Positions 1 to 8,859 of a stretch of 64,000 bases of DNA are shown piece after piece. The notes under the pieces were generated by a model. It made no database searches and was not told the DNA's origin. It saw nothing but the letters and a program-made list of their open reading frames with translations. Source of the DNA: Diplocloster modestus (GTDB lineage: Bacteria > Bacillota > Clostridia > Lachnospirales > Lachnospiraceae); contig NZ_JAHQCX010000012.1 of NCBI RefSeq assembly GCF_019042245.1, positions 105,064 through 169,063 of the forward strand. The letters run 5' to 3'. The position numbers and the translations under genes were made by a program. Each line of letters opens with the position of its first letter. Positions within the stretch are counted from its first letter, which is position 1.

Positions 1-1
1 A

Positions 2-1189
2 ATGGACTGTTATGTGGAGGCTATTAAAAAAGAAGAATTAAAGATACTGCCGAAAGCAGCTTATGATGAGGTGATCCGTACAATGCTGAAATATCCGGTA
101 AAAGAAGTAGAGATCTATCAACCGGGTCCTTGGGGCGCTTATCGGTATAAAGATTTCTGGGACATCCCGGGCTTGGAATGTAATGCCTGGAATGAGCTGG
201 CCGGGCCGGAACTATCTATTCTCATTGATGTGGACCGTGAGGAGCAGCTGAATCTGCCCTTTGTGAATCTGATGCAGTACCCGGATAAGCTGTTGGGCCG
301 GTATCTGAGTGAGACTTATCCGCACCTGTTCCCTTTGGACGCGTGGCTGGATGACGGATATTTTCCGGATAAACAGCCGGCGGAGCGGATCTCCATGCCG
401 ATCCACACACATCCGAGTACGGATTATGTAAAAACAAACTTTAATGAGCCGATCGGTAGGTATGAGACCTATTATATCGCGGAAGCCTACGAGGGAGCCA
501 ACACCTGGATGGGATTTTATAATGATGCGGATCTGGAAGAGTGGGAGGCCAAATGCAGGAAGTCCAATAACCAGGAGGTGATAGAGGACTGGAAAGAGTA
601 TGTCTGCAACTGGGAATCCAATGTCGGTGACCTGTATCTGATCCCGCCTGGAACGGACCATGGCCATGGCGGCAATCAGATGGTTCTGGAACTGGACACC
701 TGTCCGTCTATCGCCGGCACGGAATATTCTTTTTTCAGCTATGATTTTGCCAGAAACTCCTGGGATGATAAGACTAAAACAATGACAGGGAACCCTCTGA
801 AAATGCAGCTGGACCATTCTTTCCGGGTTTCGAAATACCGCAGGGAGGATTATGTGGATAAGAAACTGCGGGCAAAACCCTCCGTGATAAAATGGACCAG
901 GGAATACTATATCGACCGCTATTCTTCCGTGCCGGAGATGCCTTTTGAGATAGAGCGGATCCACTACCAGAATAAAGGGGAATATGATACGGAAGGAAAA
1001 TACTGCCATATCATAACCCTGACCGCAGGAAAAAATGCCAAGATCTACAGCAAAAAAAATCCGGAATATTCGACACAGATAAACTTGTACCAGGCTGCGG
1101 TAATTCCGGCTGATTTTGGAGAATATGTGATCGAGTCAGAAGGGGACGGCCAGCACACGGCAACCCTGGTCCGGTGGAAAAAGGGCTGA
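2..1189 (+). CDS. Mannose-6-phosphate isomerase-like cupin protein, probably missing its 5' end
   Basis: The frame is open from the first bases of the window, so the ATG at base 2 may be internal. The visible 395 residues contain a cupin metal-binding pattern, HTH at residues 135-137 followed by a Glu near 155, and a second motif PPGTDHGHG near 215-223, as in class I mannose-6-phosphate isomerases and related sugar isomerases. The C-terminal third looks like a second beta-rich cupin half. Class I relatives in Clostridia are, as far as I recall, longer than 395 residues, which supports truncation. The sugar substrate cannot be told from sequence. It converges with the minus-strand regulator that follows. 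Confidence 0.7.
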   Translation: MDCYVEAIKKEELKILPKAAYDEVIRTMLKYPVKEVEIYQPGPWGAYRYKDFWDIPGLECNAWNELAGPELSILIDVDREEQLNLPFVNLMQYPDKLLGRYLSETYPHLFPLDAWLDDGYFPDKQPAERISMPIHTHPSTDYVKTNFNEPIGRYETYYIAEAYEGANTWMGFYNDADLEEWEAKCRKSNNQEVIEDWKEYVCNWESNVGDLYLIPPGTDHGHGGNQMVLELDTCPSIAGTEYSFFSYDFARNSWDDKTKTMTGNPLKMQLDHSFRVSKYRREDYVDKKLRAKPSVIKWTREYYIDRYSSVPEMPFEIERIHYQNKGEYDTEGKYCHIITLTAGKNAKIYSKKNPEYSTQINLYQAAVIPADFGEYVIESEGDGQHTATLVRWKKG

Positions 1190-1207
1190 GTAACGAAGGA
1201 TGAGTAA

Positions 1208-1768
1208 CTAGGACCTGGATCCCTTATATTTACCGACAAGGCCAAAAGCCATGAGGATCAGCCCTGCCAGAATAATCAGAGAAGTGAGTAAGAAAAACAC
1301 GGGCATAGGCTGCTTTGAGAAATAGAAGGTGATGTCAGGCATCCATGCATTATCAATGAGCTGCTCTTTGAGCTGATAAGCCCAGCAGAGGAGAAAATCA
1401 ATAACCAGAAGAAAAAATCCCAGGATCATGGTCTTAAAGCCGGTTATGATCTCCTGATGGCTGGTATTGATGTGGGCTAACTGTGAGAGCAGGTTACTGC
1501 CGAAAGAAGGATTCACGCCTGGATTGTGAGAAGCGGGTGCTTCCGGTTCATGAGAAGGTCCGGTGCTGCGGGGAGTATCTCTGAGAAGTTCGTCTGTGGA
1601 GATGGCGAACAGATCGCTGAGCATTATGACTTTACTAAGTTCCGGGACAGCGTCATCCAACTCCCATTTGGAGACCGCCTGGCGTGAGACATTTAACTGC
1701 TCCGCTAACTGTTCCTGTGAGATGCCGCCTGCTTTCCTGAGTTGTTGTATCTTTTGGCCTAAAGTCAT
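1208..1768 (-). CDS. XRE-family regulator with two C-terminal membrane segments
   Basis: The protein has 186 residues. Residues 1-62 form a Cro/CI-type helix-turn-helix with the recognition segment VSRQAVSKWE. A linker follows, then two hydrophobic helices near residues 113-131 and 157-178. This layout is common in Clostridia, where a DNA-binding domain is tethered to the membrane; the signal sensed is unknown. The start is set by an AGGAGG site seven bases before the ATG on the minus strand. The gene stands alone, convergent with the cupin gene and downstream of the formate/nitrite channel gene across a large hairpin. Confidence 0.85.
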   Translation of the reverse strand: MTLGQKIQQLRKAGGISQEQLAEQLNVSRQAVSKWELDDAVPELSKVIMLSDLFAISTDELLRDTPRSTGPSHEPEAPASHNPGVNPSFGSNLLSQLAHINTSHQEIITGFKTMILGFFLLVIDFLLCWAYQLKEQLIDNAWMPDITFYFSKQPMPVFFLLTSLIILAGLILMAFGLVGKYKGSRS

Positions 1769-1883
1769 GAGTTATCCTCCTGTAGTGGGATTTAGAAATA
1801 TCTTAAATTGCAATCGATCGAATCAGTTATAAATGAGTTAAAAGATCTGTTGTAGTTATAGAATAGTATAGAAGATAATCGTA

Positions 1884-1966
1884 AAAAGGGCTACCAAGCG
1901 AGGCTGGAATCTGCGCAACCATAAGTTGCAGCGGTCTTCCAGAAAGCTATGGCGGCCCTTTTCTTT
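1884..1966. terminator. Long interrupted hairpin, probable bidirectional terminator
   Basis: Nested inverted repeats pair GGGC (1888-1891) with GCCC (1955-1958), CTGGAA (1904-1909) with TTCCAG (1937-1942), and GCAAC (1915-1919) with GTTGC (1925-1929). T runs leave the hairpin on both strands. It lies after the minus-strand channel gene and before the minus-strand regulator, so it most likely ends the channel transcript. It is longer and more interrupted than a usual terminator. Confidence 0.6.
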
Positions 1967-2006
1967 TATCACTTATTTTAAGATAAGGGAAACGGGAAAA
2001 GAGAGA

Positions 2007-2810
2007 TCAGCGCCTGTAAGAATACCAGTAAAGACAGCTGACCAGTCCCGCGCCGCCGGCCAGATTCCCCAGGGATACACTGATAAGATTCTTTAATCCG
2101 TTCATCAAAGTGAGAGAATCAAAGGATACCCCGGACGCCAGAGCTGCCTGCGCATAACCGGGATCGGCTGCGGCCATCAGGCCTGCGGGTATAAAATACA
2201 TATTGGCGACACTGTGTTCAAAGCCGCAGAGCACAAAGACCAGAATAGGCAGATATAACGCCGCTAGCTTACCGGTGACATGGACTGCCCGGAAGGTCAT
2301 AAGGACTGCCACACACACCAGGACATTGCACAGAATGCCGAGAGCAAACGCCTGGGGTATGCCAAGCGCGCATTTTGCCGCTGCCGTCCGGATGGTGGCA
2401 ACGGCCGTCTGATATCCGAACAGGTTCAGCTGGCCGCTGACAACGACAAGAAACGCGGTAAAGAGTGAACCCAGCAGATTTCCCAGATAAACGATCCCCC
2501 AGTTTCGCAGCATTCCCCCGAGTGGAATCTGTTTTTGCAGTACACCGATCATCATCAGATTATTGCCGGTAAAAAGTTCACTGCCGGCGATGACTACCAT
2601 TGCCAACCCCGCAGGAAACACCAGTCCGCTGAAAAGCCTGGCTAACGCGGGATTTTCTATTGTGCTGGACACCGTATTGGAAGCCACGGCGCCGACGGAG
2701 ATAAAGATTCCGGCCAGGATACTTAAGGCCAGAAGCTTCCGCCAAGGCATAGATGTCTTTGTCTTACTGCTATCGATGATCAGGTCCAGTGTTTCAACGG
2801 ATGTATGCAT
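2007..2810 (-). CDS. Formate/nitrite transporter (FocA/NirC) family protein
   Basis: The protein has 267 residues with about six hydrophobic helices, the size and layout of the FNT pentameric channel family. The first half carries family-like segments such as PAGLAMVVIAGSELFTGN and the GNLLGSL stretch. Members move formate, nitrite or hydrosulfide across the membrane, and the substrate cannot be settled here because no formate or nitrite enzyme gene is adjacent. The start follows an AGGAGAAA site. It is monocistronic on the minus strand. Confidence 0.85.
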   Translation of the reverse strand: MHTSVETLDLIIDSSKTKTSMPWRKLLALSILAGIFISVGAVASNTVSSTIENPALARLFSGLVFPAGLAMVVIAGSELFTGNNLMMIGVLQKQIPLGGMLRNWGIVYLGNLLGSLFTAFLVVVSGQLNLFGYQTAVATIRTAAAKCALGIPQAFALGILCNVLVCVAVLMTFRAVHVTGKLAALYLPILVFVLCGFEHSVANMYFIPAGLMAAADPGYAQAALASGVSFDSLTLMNGLKNLISVSLGNLAGGAGLVSCLYWYSYRR

Positions 2811-2999
2811 GGAAATTTCTCCTTATTTACAGAATACTGATATCTATTAAGATACCAGAAAAAGGCGGAAGTGTCTATTGGGAGTTGATGGGGGGAGGGG
2901 GGCAATGGAATATATGGATTTGGAAAATAGATTGGATATGATATAATAGAATATAAAAATAAAAAATAGATTACAAAGCCGGAAAGGATGGGATCAAGA

Positions 3000-3518
3000 A
3001 TGGGATTCAAGGAGAAAAAAGCGGAGGAGCTTTTGTTTAATCCATTTACGAAAATTGGGAAGGAGTGGATGCTGATTACCGCCGGAGATGAAGAAAAATT
3101 TAATACGATGACTGCCAGCTGGGGCGGTGTCGGTGTATTATGGGGAAAGAATACCGTTACCGTTTACATCCGGGAGAGTAGATATACGAAGGAATTTGTG
3201 GATGCCGGTGACACTTTTACGGTGGCGTTTTTTAGTGAAGCTTACCGGAAAGCGCTGAACATCTGCGGCAGTGTATCGGGCAGAGATGAGGACAAGGTGA
3301 AACGTGCCGGACTGACGCCCTGCTATATGGATAAGACTACTGCATTTGAAGAGGCGGATATGATTTTTGTTTGTAAACGCCTCTATCACGCCGAGATGTC
3401 TTCCCAGAATTTTGATGCTCCGGAAAATGATGAAAAATGGTATTCTACCAAAGATTACCACACCATGTATATTGCGGAAATCCAAAAAGTTCTGGTGCGT
3501 GATCATACAGCGGATTAA
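3000..3518 (+). CDS. Flavin reductase-like domain protein
   Basis: A 172-residue protein with the flavin reductase-like split-barrel pattern: TMTASWGGVGVLW near the N-terminus, IRESRYTKEF, and a late LYHAEM...YHTMYIAEI segment. Such proteins bind FMN and often act as flavin reductases or redox partners. The start at 3000 is preferred over an in-frame ATG at 2988 because the GGAAAGG site at 2981-2987 is properly spaced only for the later codon. It is single, with a terminator right after it. A second, distinct member of the family lies at 45.1 kb. Confidence 0.8.
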   Translation: MGFKEKKAEELLFNPFTKIGKEWMLITAGDEEKFNTMTASWGGVGVLWGKNTVTVYIRESRYTKEFVDAGDTFTVAFFSEAYRKALNICGSVSGRDEDKVKRAGLTPCYMDKTTAFEEADMIFVCKRLYHAEMSSQNFDAPENDEKWYSTKDYHTMYIAEIQKVLVRDHTAD

Positions 3519-3528
3519 ACCTATTTTG

Positions 3529-3567
3529 CCCCCGGGAGACTGGCAGATCCAATTCCGGGGGATTTTT
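3529..3567 (+). terminator. Rho-independent terminator after the flavin reductase gene
   Basis: Inverted repeat CCCCCGG (3529-3535) and CCGGGGG (3555-3561), followed by a short T run at 3563-3567. Confidence 0.8.
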
Positions 3568-3590
3568 AGTTCTGCAACTCACTGCGCCTG

Positions 3591-3666
3591 AAAGTATACT
3601 TTACAGCATCCCTTAATGCATGCCCTTCGGGCGGGGGCGCGGCATGGCCGCTCCATAAAGTATACC
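3591..3666 (+). promoter_or_regulatory. Paired palindromic operator-like sites upstream of the XRE regulator
   Basis: The 12-bp perfect palindrome AAAGTATACTTT lies at 3591-3602. A second half-conserved copy, TAAAGTATACC, ends at 3666, so GTATACTTTA and TAAAGTATAC also form a 10-bp inverted repeat across the region. It is 80-155 bases before the regulator start, where autoregulatory operators are common. Binding by that regulator is an inference. Confidence 0.4.
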
Positions 3667-3746
3667 AAATGTAAAGTGCAGATTTCTGGAACCTGGAGAA
3701 CTTATGGGTTAAAATAAGTTATACCCGTAAAGGAAAGGAGCCTTCC

Positions 3747-4883
3747 ATGAAAATTTATCAGAATATACAAAAGCTCAGAAAAGAGATGGGAATGTCCCAG
3801 GAGCAGATGGCAGAACAACTGGGGGTATCCCGCCAGACCATATCCAAATGGGAAAGCGGGACCGTGTGCCCGACCCTGGACCGCCTGCAGGAGATGTCAC
3901 GATTGTTCGGTATCCCACTGTCGCAGCTTCTGGGCGAATCCGCGAACCAGACCGAACAGGACCGCATCCTGGAATACGAAGAGCAGATCCGCCGGCTGAA
4001 AGAGCAGAAAAAACTGCATACGGCTCTGGCTCTGGCTGCTGCCGTGGTATTCATTATCCTAGCCGGCCTTTTTGTACTCCTGTTTTTCAACATCCGGAGC
4101 ATCAATCAAAGAATCGACGGACTGGATCAGCAGATCAGCGGAATCTCCGCAGATGTAACCGGTCAGATTCTGGGAATTAAAAACGATCTGGAAGAGTCGG
4201 TAAAAAAGCAGGAGAGCCTGATCGCAGACTATACCATAAGACCTGTAGACCTGAAACTAGCCGATAATCAGATCACCCTCAAATTCACGGTAACTCCAAA
4301 AACTTATACAGAAGGCACCAACGCCGAATTCCAGCTCCATGGAAACCAGGAGTATTCAGCCTGGGCTCTTTATGAAAACGGCAGTTTTACCGCGGAGCTT
4401 CCCATATCAGTTGATGAAACGGCTCCGAGATTACAGGTTAACTTTATAAACGAAGGGAAAACCAGCAGCGAGATCCTGGATGACATACAGGATGTGCTCC
4501 ATACCTTTATTATGCCGGTTGGAGGAATGGACGAACTGGCAATTACAAAATCCGGCAGGGGAATCCGAATTGACGGCACAGCCGCCGCTGCCTTCACTCC
4601 TATTTACGAATATAAGGATGACGGTCAGCCCCGCCCCTTAAATTACCCAGTATCCGGCAAAATCCTTGTAATGAAAAACGACCGCACGATCCTGGAGAAA
4701 CCCCTGGACATCACCCCGGCCGACTACCAGGAAACGGTAATGAGCAACTGCTATGTCTATGCTCAATTCCAAGACCAGCTGAACGACTGCAAAACCGGTG
4801 ATACCATCCGCATTCTAAGCACCCTGACTGACAATTACGGAAATATCAGGCAGGCCGAAGTGCGTACTTATATGGTTCCCTGA
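3747..4883 (+). CDS. Membrane-anchored XRE-family regulator with a large extracellular domain
   Basis: A 378-residue protein. Residues 1-65 form a helix-turn-helix with [12 protein letters not shown]; residues 75-92 are a short charged helix; one membrane helix lies near 93-115; the remaining 260 residues would be outside the cell, starting with a coiled stretch and then beta-rich sequence. This suggests a one-component sensor that transmits an outside signal to DNA. AGGAAAGGAG precedes the ATG. Paired palindromes upstream may be its own operators. Its stop overlaps in sequence with a possible upstream ATG of the methyltransferase gene, but that gene has its own promoter. The ligand is unknown. 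Confidence 0.82.
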   Translation: MKIYQNIQKLRKEMGMSQEQMAEQLGVSRQTISKWESGTVCPTLDRLQEMSRLFGIPLSQLLGESANQTEQDRILEYEEQIRRLKEQKKLHTALALAAAVVFIILAGLFVLLFFNIRSINQRIDGLDQQISGISADVTGQILGIKNDLEESVKKQESLIADYTIRPVDLKLADNQITLKFTVTPKTYTEGTNAEFQLHGNQEYSAWALYENGSFTAELPISVDETAPRLQVNFINEGKTSSEILDDIQDVLHTFIMPVGGMDELAITKSGRGIRIDGTAAAAFTPIYEYKDDGQPRPLNYPVSGKILVMKNDRTILEKPLDITPADYQETVMSNCYVYAQFQDQLNDCKTGDTIRILSTLTDNYGNIRQAEVRTYMVP

Positions 4884-4928
4884 TGATACTTAAGGCAAAA
4901 CAAAATAAATCTCAAAGCAAAACGCCGG

Positions 4929-4957
4929 TAGACAGAATTCGGGAAAACTATTACAAT
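4929..4957 (+). promoter_or_regulatory. Sigma-A promoter for the methyltransferase gene
   Basis: TAGACA at 4929-4934 and TACAAT at 4952-4957 with a 17-base spacer. It sits inside the in-frame extension upstream of the chosen start at 5024 and supports that start. Confidence 0.6.
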
Positions 4958-5023
4958 AGAGAGCAAAAGAATCTTGTTAGATGGTGGAAATATTTGGATG
5001 GCAGATACGGCAGAGGAGATTTT

Positions 5024-6193
5024 ATGGAGGAATTAAGGCTGGTTTTGCAGGATATAATGAATATAGATTTGATACAAGTGACGATGAGCGGAGCCAGAGG
5101 CATGGCAGGCTGCGCGAAGATAAAAATACGGCCGATGCTTCGGCGGGAGCAGTTGTTTTTTCAGGCAGAAGAATTTCGGAATCATCAGGTGTTCCATCAG
5201 AATCTGGAATCGGATCAGGTGAGAGCCTATGTCCTGGAAAAAATGGAGAATAGTTTTAAGCAGCTGCAGGCGGAGACGAAGCAGGAAAGCATAAATGTTC
5301 TGGTCAGTAAAAAGGGCAGGGTAAATGTGAAGAGGCAGCGCCTGAAACAGGCAAAAGAGCAGGGAGATCTGACCCATAATCGTAAGAAACAGTATGTGCT
5401 GCCCGAGGGAACGGCGGTTCCTTTTTTAGTGGATCTGGGTGTCATGACACGGGAAGGAAATGTGGTTAAAAACAAATATGATAAATACCGGCAGATCAAC
5501 CGGTTTCTGGAATTTATCCGGGATGTGCTGCCGGAGCTGCCGAAAGGTCGGCAGCTTACGATACTGGATTTCGGATGCGGAAAATCTTATCTGACCTTTG
5601 CCATGTATTATTATCTGAAAGAACTGGAAGGATATGATATACGGATTATTGGGCTGGATCTGAAACAAGAAGTGATTGACCGCTGTAATCAGTTAAGCCG
5701 GCGGTATGGGTATGACACGCTGGATTTTCTCACCGGGGATATCGCAGATTATGAAGGGGTATCGGAAGTGGATATGGTGGTGACCCTTCATGCCTGTGAC
5801 ACGGCCACGGATTTTGCGCTGGCCAAGGCGGTCCGGTGGAACGCAAAGGTGATTTTGTCGGTGCCCTGCTGTCAGCATGAGCTGAACGGGCAGATGCGAA
5901 GCGATGTTCTGGAACCGTTGTTCCGGTATGGGATTATTAAGGAGCGGATCGCGGCGCTCGCCACCGACGCGCTGCGGGCAGAGCTTCTGGAGCAGCAGGG
6001 GTATCGGGTGCAGATTCTGGAGTTTATCGACATGGAACATACACCGAAGAATCTGTTGATTCGTGCTGTGAAAACGCGTAAAATGGAGAATAGCCCGGAG
6101 CGGTATGAGGCGTGCCGGGATTTTCTGGGGGTTCATCCTTCTTTGGAAAGGTTGCTGTGTGAACAATCTGAAGTGAAGGGAAAGATCAAATGA
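5024..6193 (+). CDS. Class I SAM-dependent methyltransferase, METTL25/RRNAD1-like (Methyltransf_32)
   Basis: A 389-residue protein. The C-terminal half has a Rossmann methyltransferase core: LDFGCGKSYLTF (SAM-binding motif I), an acidic GLDLK motif II, and VVTLHACDTATD followed by SVPCCQHEL, the pattern of the Methyltransf_32 group. The substrate is probably RNA but is not shown. The frame is open back to an ATG at 4883 overlapping the preceding stop, but the ATG at 5024 has an AGAGGAG site six bases away and a good promoter 67 bases upstream. The stop overlaps the next start (ATGA), so the exported protein gene is translationally coupled. Confidence 0.78.
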   Translation: MEELRLVLQDIMNIDLIQVTMSGARGMAGCAKIKIRPMLRREQLFFQAEEFRNHQVFHQNLESDQVRAYVLEKMENSFKQLQAETKQESINVLVSKKGRVNVKRQRLKQAKEQGDLTHNRKKQYVLPEGTAVPFLVDLGVMTREGNVVKNKYDKYRQINRFLEFIRDVLPELPKGRQLTILDFGCGKSYLTFAMYYYLKELEGYDIRIIGLDLKQEVIDRCNQLSRRYGYDTLDFLTGDIADYEGVSEVDMVVTLHACDTATDFALAKAVRWNAKVILSVPCCQHELNGQMRSDVLEPLFRYGIIKERIAALATDALRAELLEQQGYRVQILEFIDMEHTPKNLLIRAVKTRKMENSPERYEACRDFLGVHPSLERLLCEQSEVKGKIK

Positions 6194-8724
6194 AGAATTT
6201 ACTGATTCGGATCGTCGTGCTGCTGCTTGTCTTTGCAGGTGGAATCGCTGCGTTTGGCAGCATTTTAGATAAAGGGAATGCCGGACTGACGGCTGAGATG
6301 GCGTCGGCTGCGCTGCCCGTGGCATATACGGAAGTAGAGGGCATGCAGGTGAACCGTATGCAGGGCTATACCCAGGAGATGGACGCTAACTATGTCCGGG
6401 ATTCCATCACGCCGCTGCCGCAGGACCGGAAGCTTGCCGTATTGATAAGGGAATACGGCAATGCGGTACGCAGCGTTTCCTACGAAGTGCGGAGCATTGA
6501 CACGACCCGTCTGGTGGAAGATACGCAGGTCACGGATTTTTCCCAAAGCGACGGCTATTTTCGGGTGGTTCTTCCGATCAAGGACCTGTTGGAGCAGGGA
6601 CAGGAATATATATTAAAAATCATCGTGGAAACGGAAGATGCGACGGTGGACTACTATACCCGCATTGTCTGCGATGAGGAGATGCATGCGAAGGACTGCG
6701 TGGACTTTATGCAGTCTTTTAGTGACGCCACTTTTGAAAAAGAGGAGGCGGATTTTGATATATCCAAATATCTGGAACCGAATTCCCAGGGGGATAATTC
6801 CACGTTCCAGCATGTGACCATTCACAGCAAGCTGTCGCAGGTGAACTGGGGAGGAATGGAAGCAGAAAGGACCGGGGAAGTGGAAGTATCCATAAAGGAG
6901 ATCAGTCCCACCGCCACCGCCGCTGTTTTAAAATATATGGTGACAGCTCCGGATGAAAACGGTAACTCAGAGAGTTATCACGTGTCCGAGTTTTTCCGGG
7001 TGCGCTATACCCAGGACAGGATGTATCTGCTGGACTATGACCGGACCATGGAGCAGGTGTTTGACAAGGAAGGAGCACAGTTCGGGAAACAGTCCATTTA
7101 TCTGGGAATCCGGGATAATGAGATAGACTTTAAAACGAATGAAAAGGGAGATAAGATCAGCTTTGTCCAGGAACGGGAGCTGTGGCAGTATGATCAGACC
7201 GAGGATAAAATGTCACGGGTATTCAGTTTCTATGACGGAAAAGACCTGAGGGCTTCCTATGACCAGCATGAGATCAAGATCATAGACGTGGATGAGGAGG
7301 GAAATACGGATTTTATGGTCTATGGATATATGAACCGGGGACGCCATGAGGGTAAATCCGGTGTTTGCGTCTACAAATTCAGCAGTGTGTCGAATACCAT
7401 TGAGGAAACCGCTTTTATCAGCAGCCCAAAATCCTATCAGTTATTAGATCAGGATATGGGAGTTCTTTCCTATGTGAATAAGGCGGGGAAACTGTTTTTG
7501 ATGATCAACGGCAGCCTCTATCAGATCGATCTGGCTTCGGGATACTGTCAGACACTGGCTTCCGGTATCAAAGAAGGCTGTTACAGCGTGTCCGGGAACA
7601 ACCGTCTGTTCGCCTGGCAGGAACAAAACGATCCGTACCATTCCACCAGCATTACGGTCATGGACCTGGAAAACGGGTTCCAACATACGGTAAACGCGGA
7701 AGAAGGAGATTATATCAGGGCTCTTGGATTCGTTGATACGGATTTCATGTATGGAGCTGCCCGGCAGGAAGATCTGGAAACGGAAGTGACCGGGAATATT
7801 CTGTTCCCCATGTACCGGCTTGTGATTCTGAATGAGGAGGCAGGACAGAAGGGCGCCGTCGCCAAGGACCTGAATTATGGAGATTCCGGCCTGTATATCT
7901 CGGATGCGGCTGTGAACAACAACAGAATCACCCTGTATCGGGTAGAACGCGGTGCGGGCGGATATACCCGGACGGATGAAGATTATATCATGACCAATGC
8001 GGCGCAGGAGGAACAGAAAGTAAGTGCCGGCAGCTATGTGTCGGAATTAAAGGAGACAGTGTATCAGATCTCCCTGCTGTGGCCGGTGGAAAACACAAAG
8101 CCCAAGCTTCTGCACCCGAAGGAAGTTCTTTTCGAAGATTCCAGAGAAGTAGTGCTCGAAGAAGCGGCTGATCCCAGCAGCCGGTTTTATGTCTATGGCA
8201 GAGGCAGACTGCAGGCCGTCTACGCGCAGGCAGGTCCGGCGATCCGCCTGGCGGATGAGATCATGGGAGTAGTCGTGGCGGATAATCAGAAATATGTGTG
8301 GGAGCGGGGGAACCGTAAGCTTCGGACCCAGCTTTCCGACCTTGCCGCGGAAACGGTCGAGGAGGGCAAAACCAGCCTTTCCGTATGCCTGGATGTTATA
8401 CTGAAGAGGCAGGATATTTATATCAATTCTCAGGAATTTATAAACAGTGGGAAGTCGACGATAGATATTCTGAACGAGCAGCTGGATAACCGCGCGGTGG
8501 ACCTGACCGGCTGTTCCCTGGAAGAGACCTTTTATTATATCAGCAACGGTGCGCCGGTAATCGGCATGGTCGACGGAACCAATGCGGTGCTGCTGATGGG
8601 ATACGATGAGGTGAGTGTAAGCTATATGGACCCATCCAGCGGATCGATTGAGAAAAAAGGATTAAAGGCTTCAGCGGAAATGTTTGAGGCTGCGGGGAAT
8701 GTATTTATCAGTTCTGTGAAATAA
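6190..8724 (+). CDS. Large exported or membrane-anchored protein with a degenerate C39-peptidase-like end
   Basis: An 844-residue protein with a signal or anchor segment at about residues 5-24, so most of it would be outside the cell. The central region (about 270-640) is rich in repeated beta-strand-like units, reminiscent of a beta-propeller, though I cannot assign a family. The last 110 residues resemble a C39-like cysteine-peptidase fold: GAPVIGMVDG, NAVLLMGYD and YMDPSSG. In active members the second motif usually has His where this has Asn, so this end is probably not catalytic. It overlaps the methyltransferase stop by four bases. Function unknown. Confidence 0.75.
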   Translation: MKNLLIRIVVLLLVFAGGIAAFGSILDKGNAGLTAEMASAALPVAYTEVEGMQVNRMQGYTQEMDANYVRDSITPLPQDRKLAVLIREYGNAVRSVSYEVRSIDTTRLVEDTQVTDFSQSDGYFRVVLPIKDLLEQGQEYILKIIVETEDATVDYYTRIVCDEEMHAKDCVDFMQSFSDATFEKEEADFDISKYLEPNSQGDNSTFQHVTIHSKLSQVNWGGMEAERTGEVEVSIKEISPTATAAVLKYMVTAPDENGNSESYHVSEFFRVRYTQDRMYLLDYDRTMEQVFDKEGAQFGKQSIYLGIRDNEIDFKTNEKGDKISFVQERELWQYDQTEDKMSRVFSFYDGKDLRASYDQHEIKIIDVDEEGNTDFMVYGYMNRGRHEGKSGVCVYKFSSVSNTIEETAFISSPKSYQLLDQDMGVLSYVNKAGKLFLMINGSLYQIDLASGYCQTLASGIKEGCYSVSGNNRLFAWQEQNDPYHSTSITVMDLENGFQHTVNAEEGDYIRALGFVDTDFMYGAARQEDLETEVTGNILFPMYRLVILNEEAGQKGAVAKDLNYGDSGLYISDAAVNNNRITLYRVERGAGGYTRTDEDYIMTNAAQEEQKVSAGSYVSELKETVYQISLLWPVENTKPKLLHPKEVLFEDSREVVLEEAADPSSRFYVYGRGRLQAVYAQAGPAIRLADEIMGVVVADNQKYVWERGNRKLRTQLSDLAAETVEEGKTSLSVCLDVILKRQDIYINSQEFINSGKSTIDILNEQLDNRAVDLTGCSLEETFYYISNGAPVIGMVDGTNAVLLMGYDEVSVSYMDPSSGSIEKKGLKASAEMFEAAGNVFISSVK

Positions 8725-8859
8725 TAGATCAGAGAAATACCCAGCCAGTAATACTGCGGGCTGAATCTATGAAAACGAATGACTGCCTGCGGCATTCCAT
8801 TGCATTCTGATTTTTAGCAAGCAGACATGAGTGGGAAGAATGAAAAGAGGATAACTGAA

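Noticed and set aside
4883..5023. N-terminal extension of the methyltransferase gene to the overlapping ATG at 4883
   Set aside because: A good promoter and a better ribosome site support the later start at 5024; the overlap with the previous stop appears to be chance.
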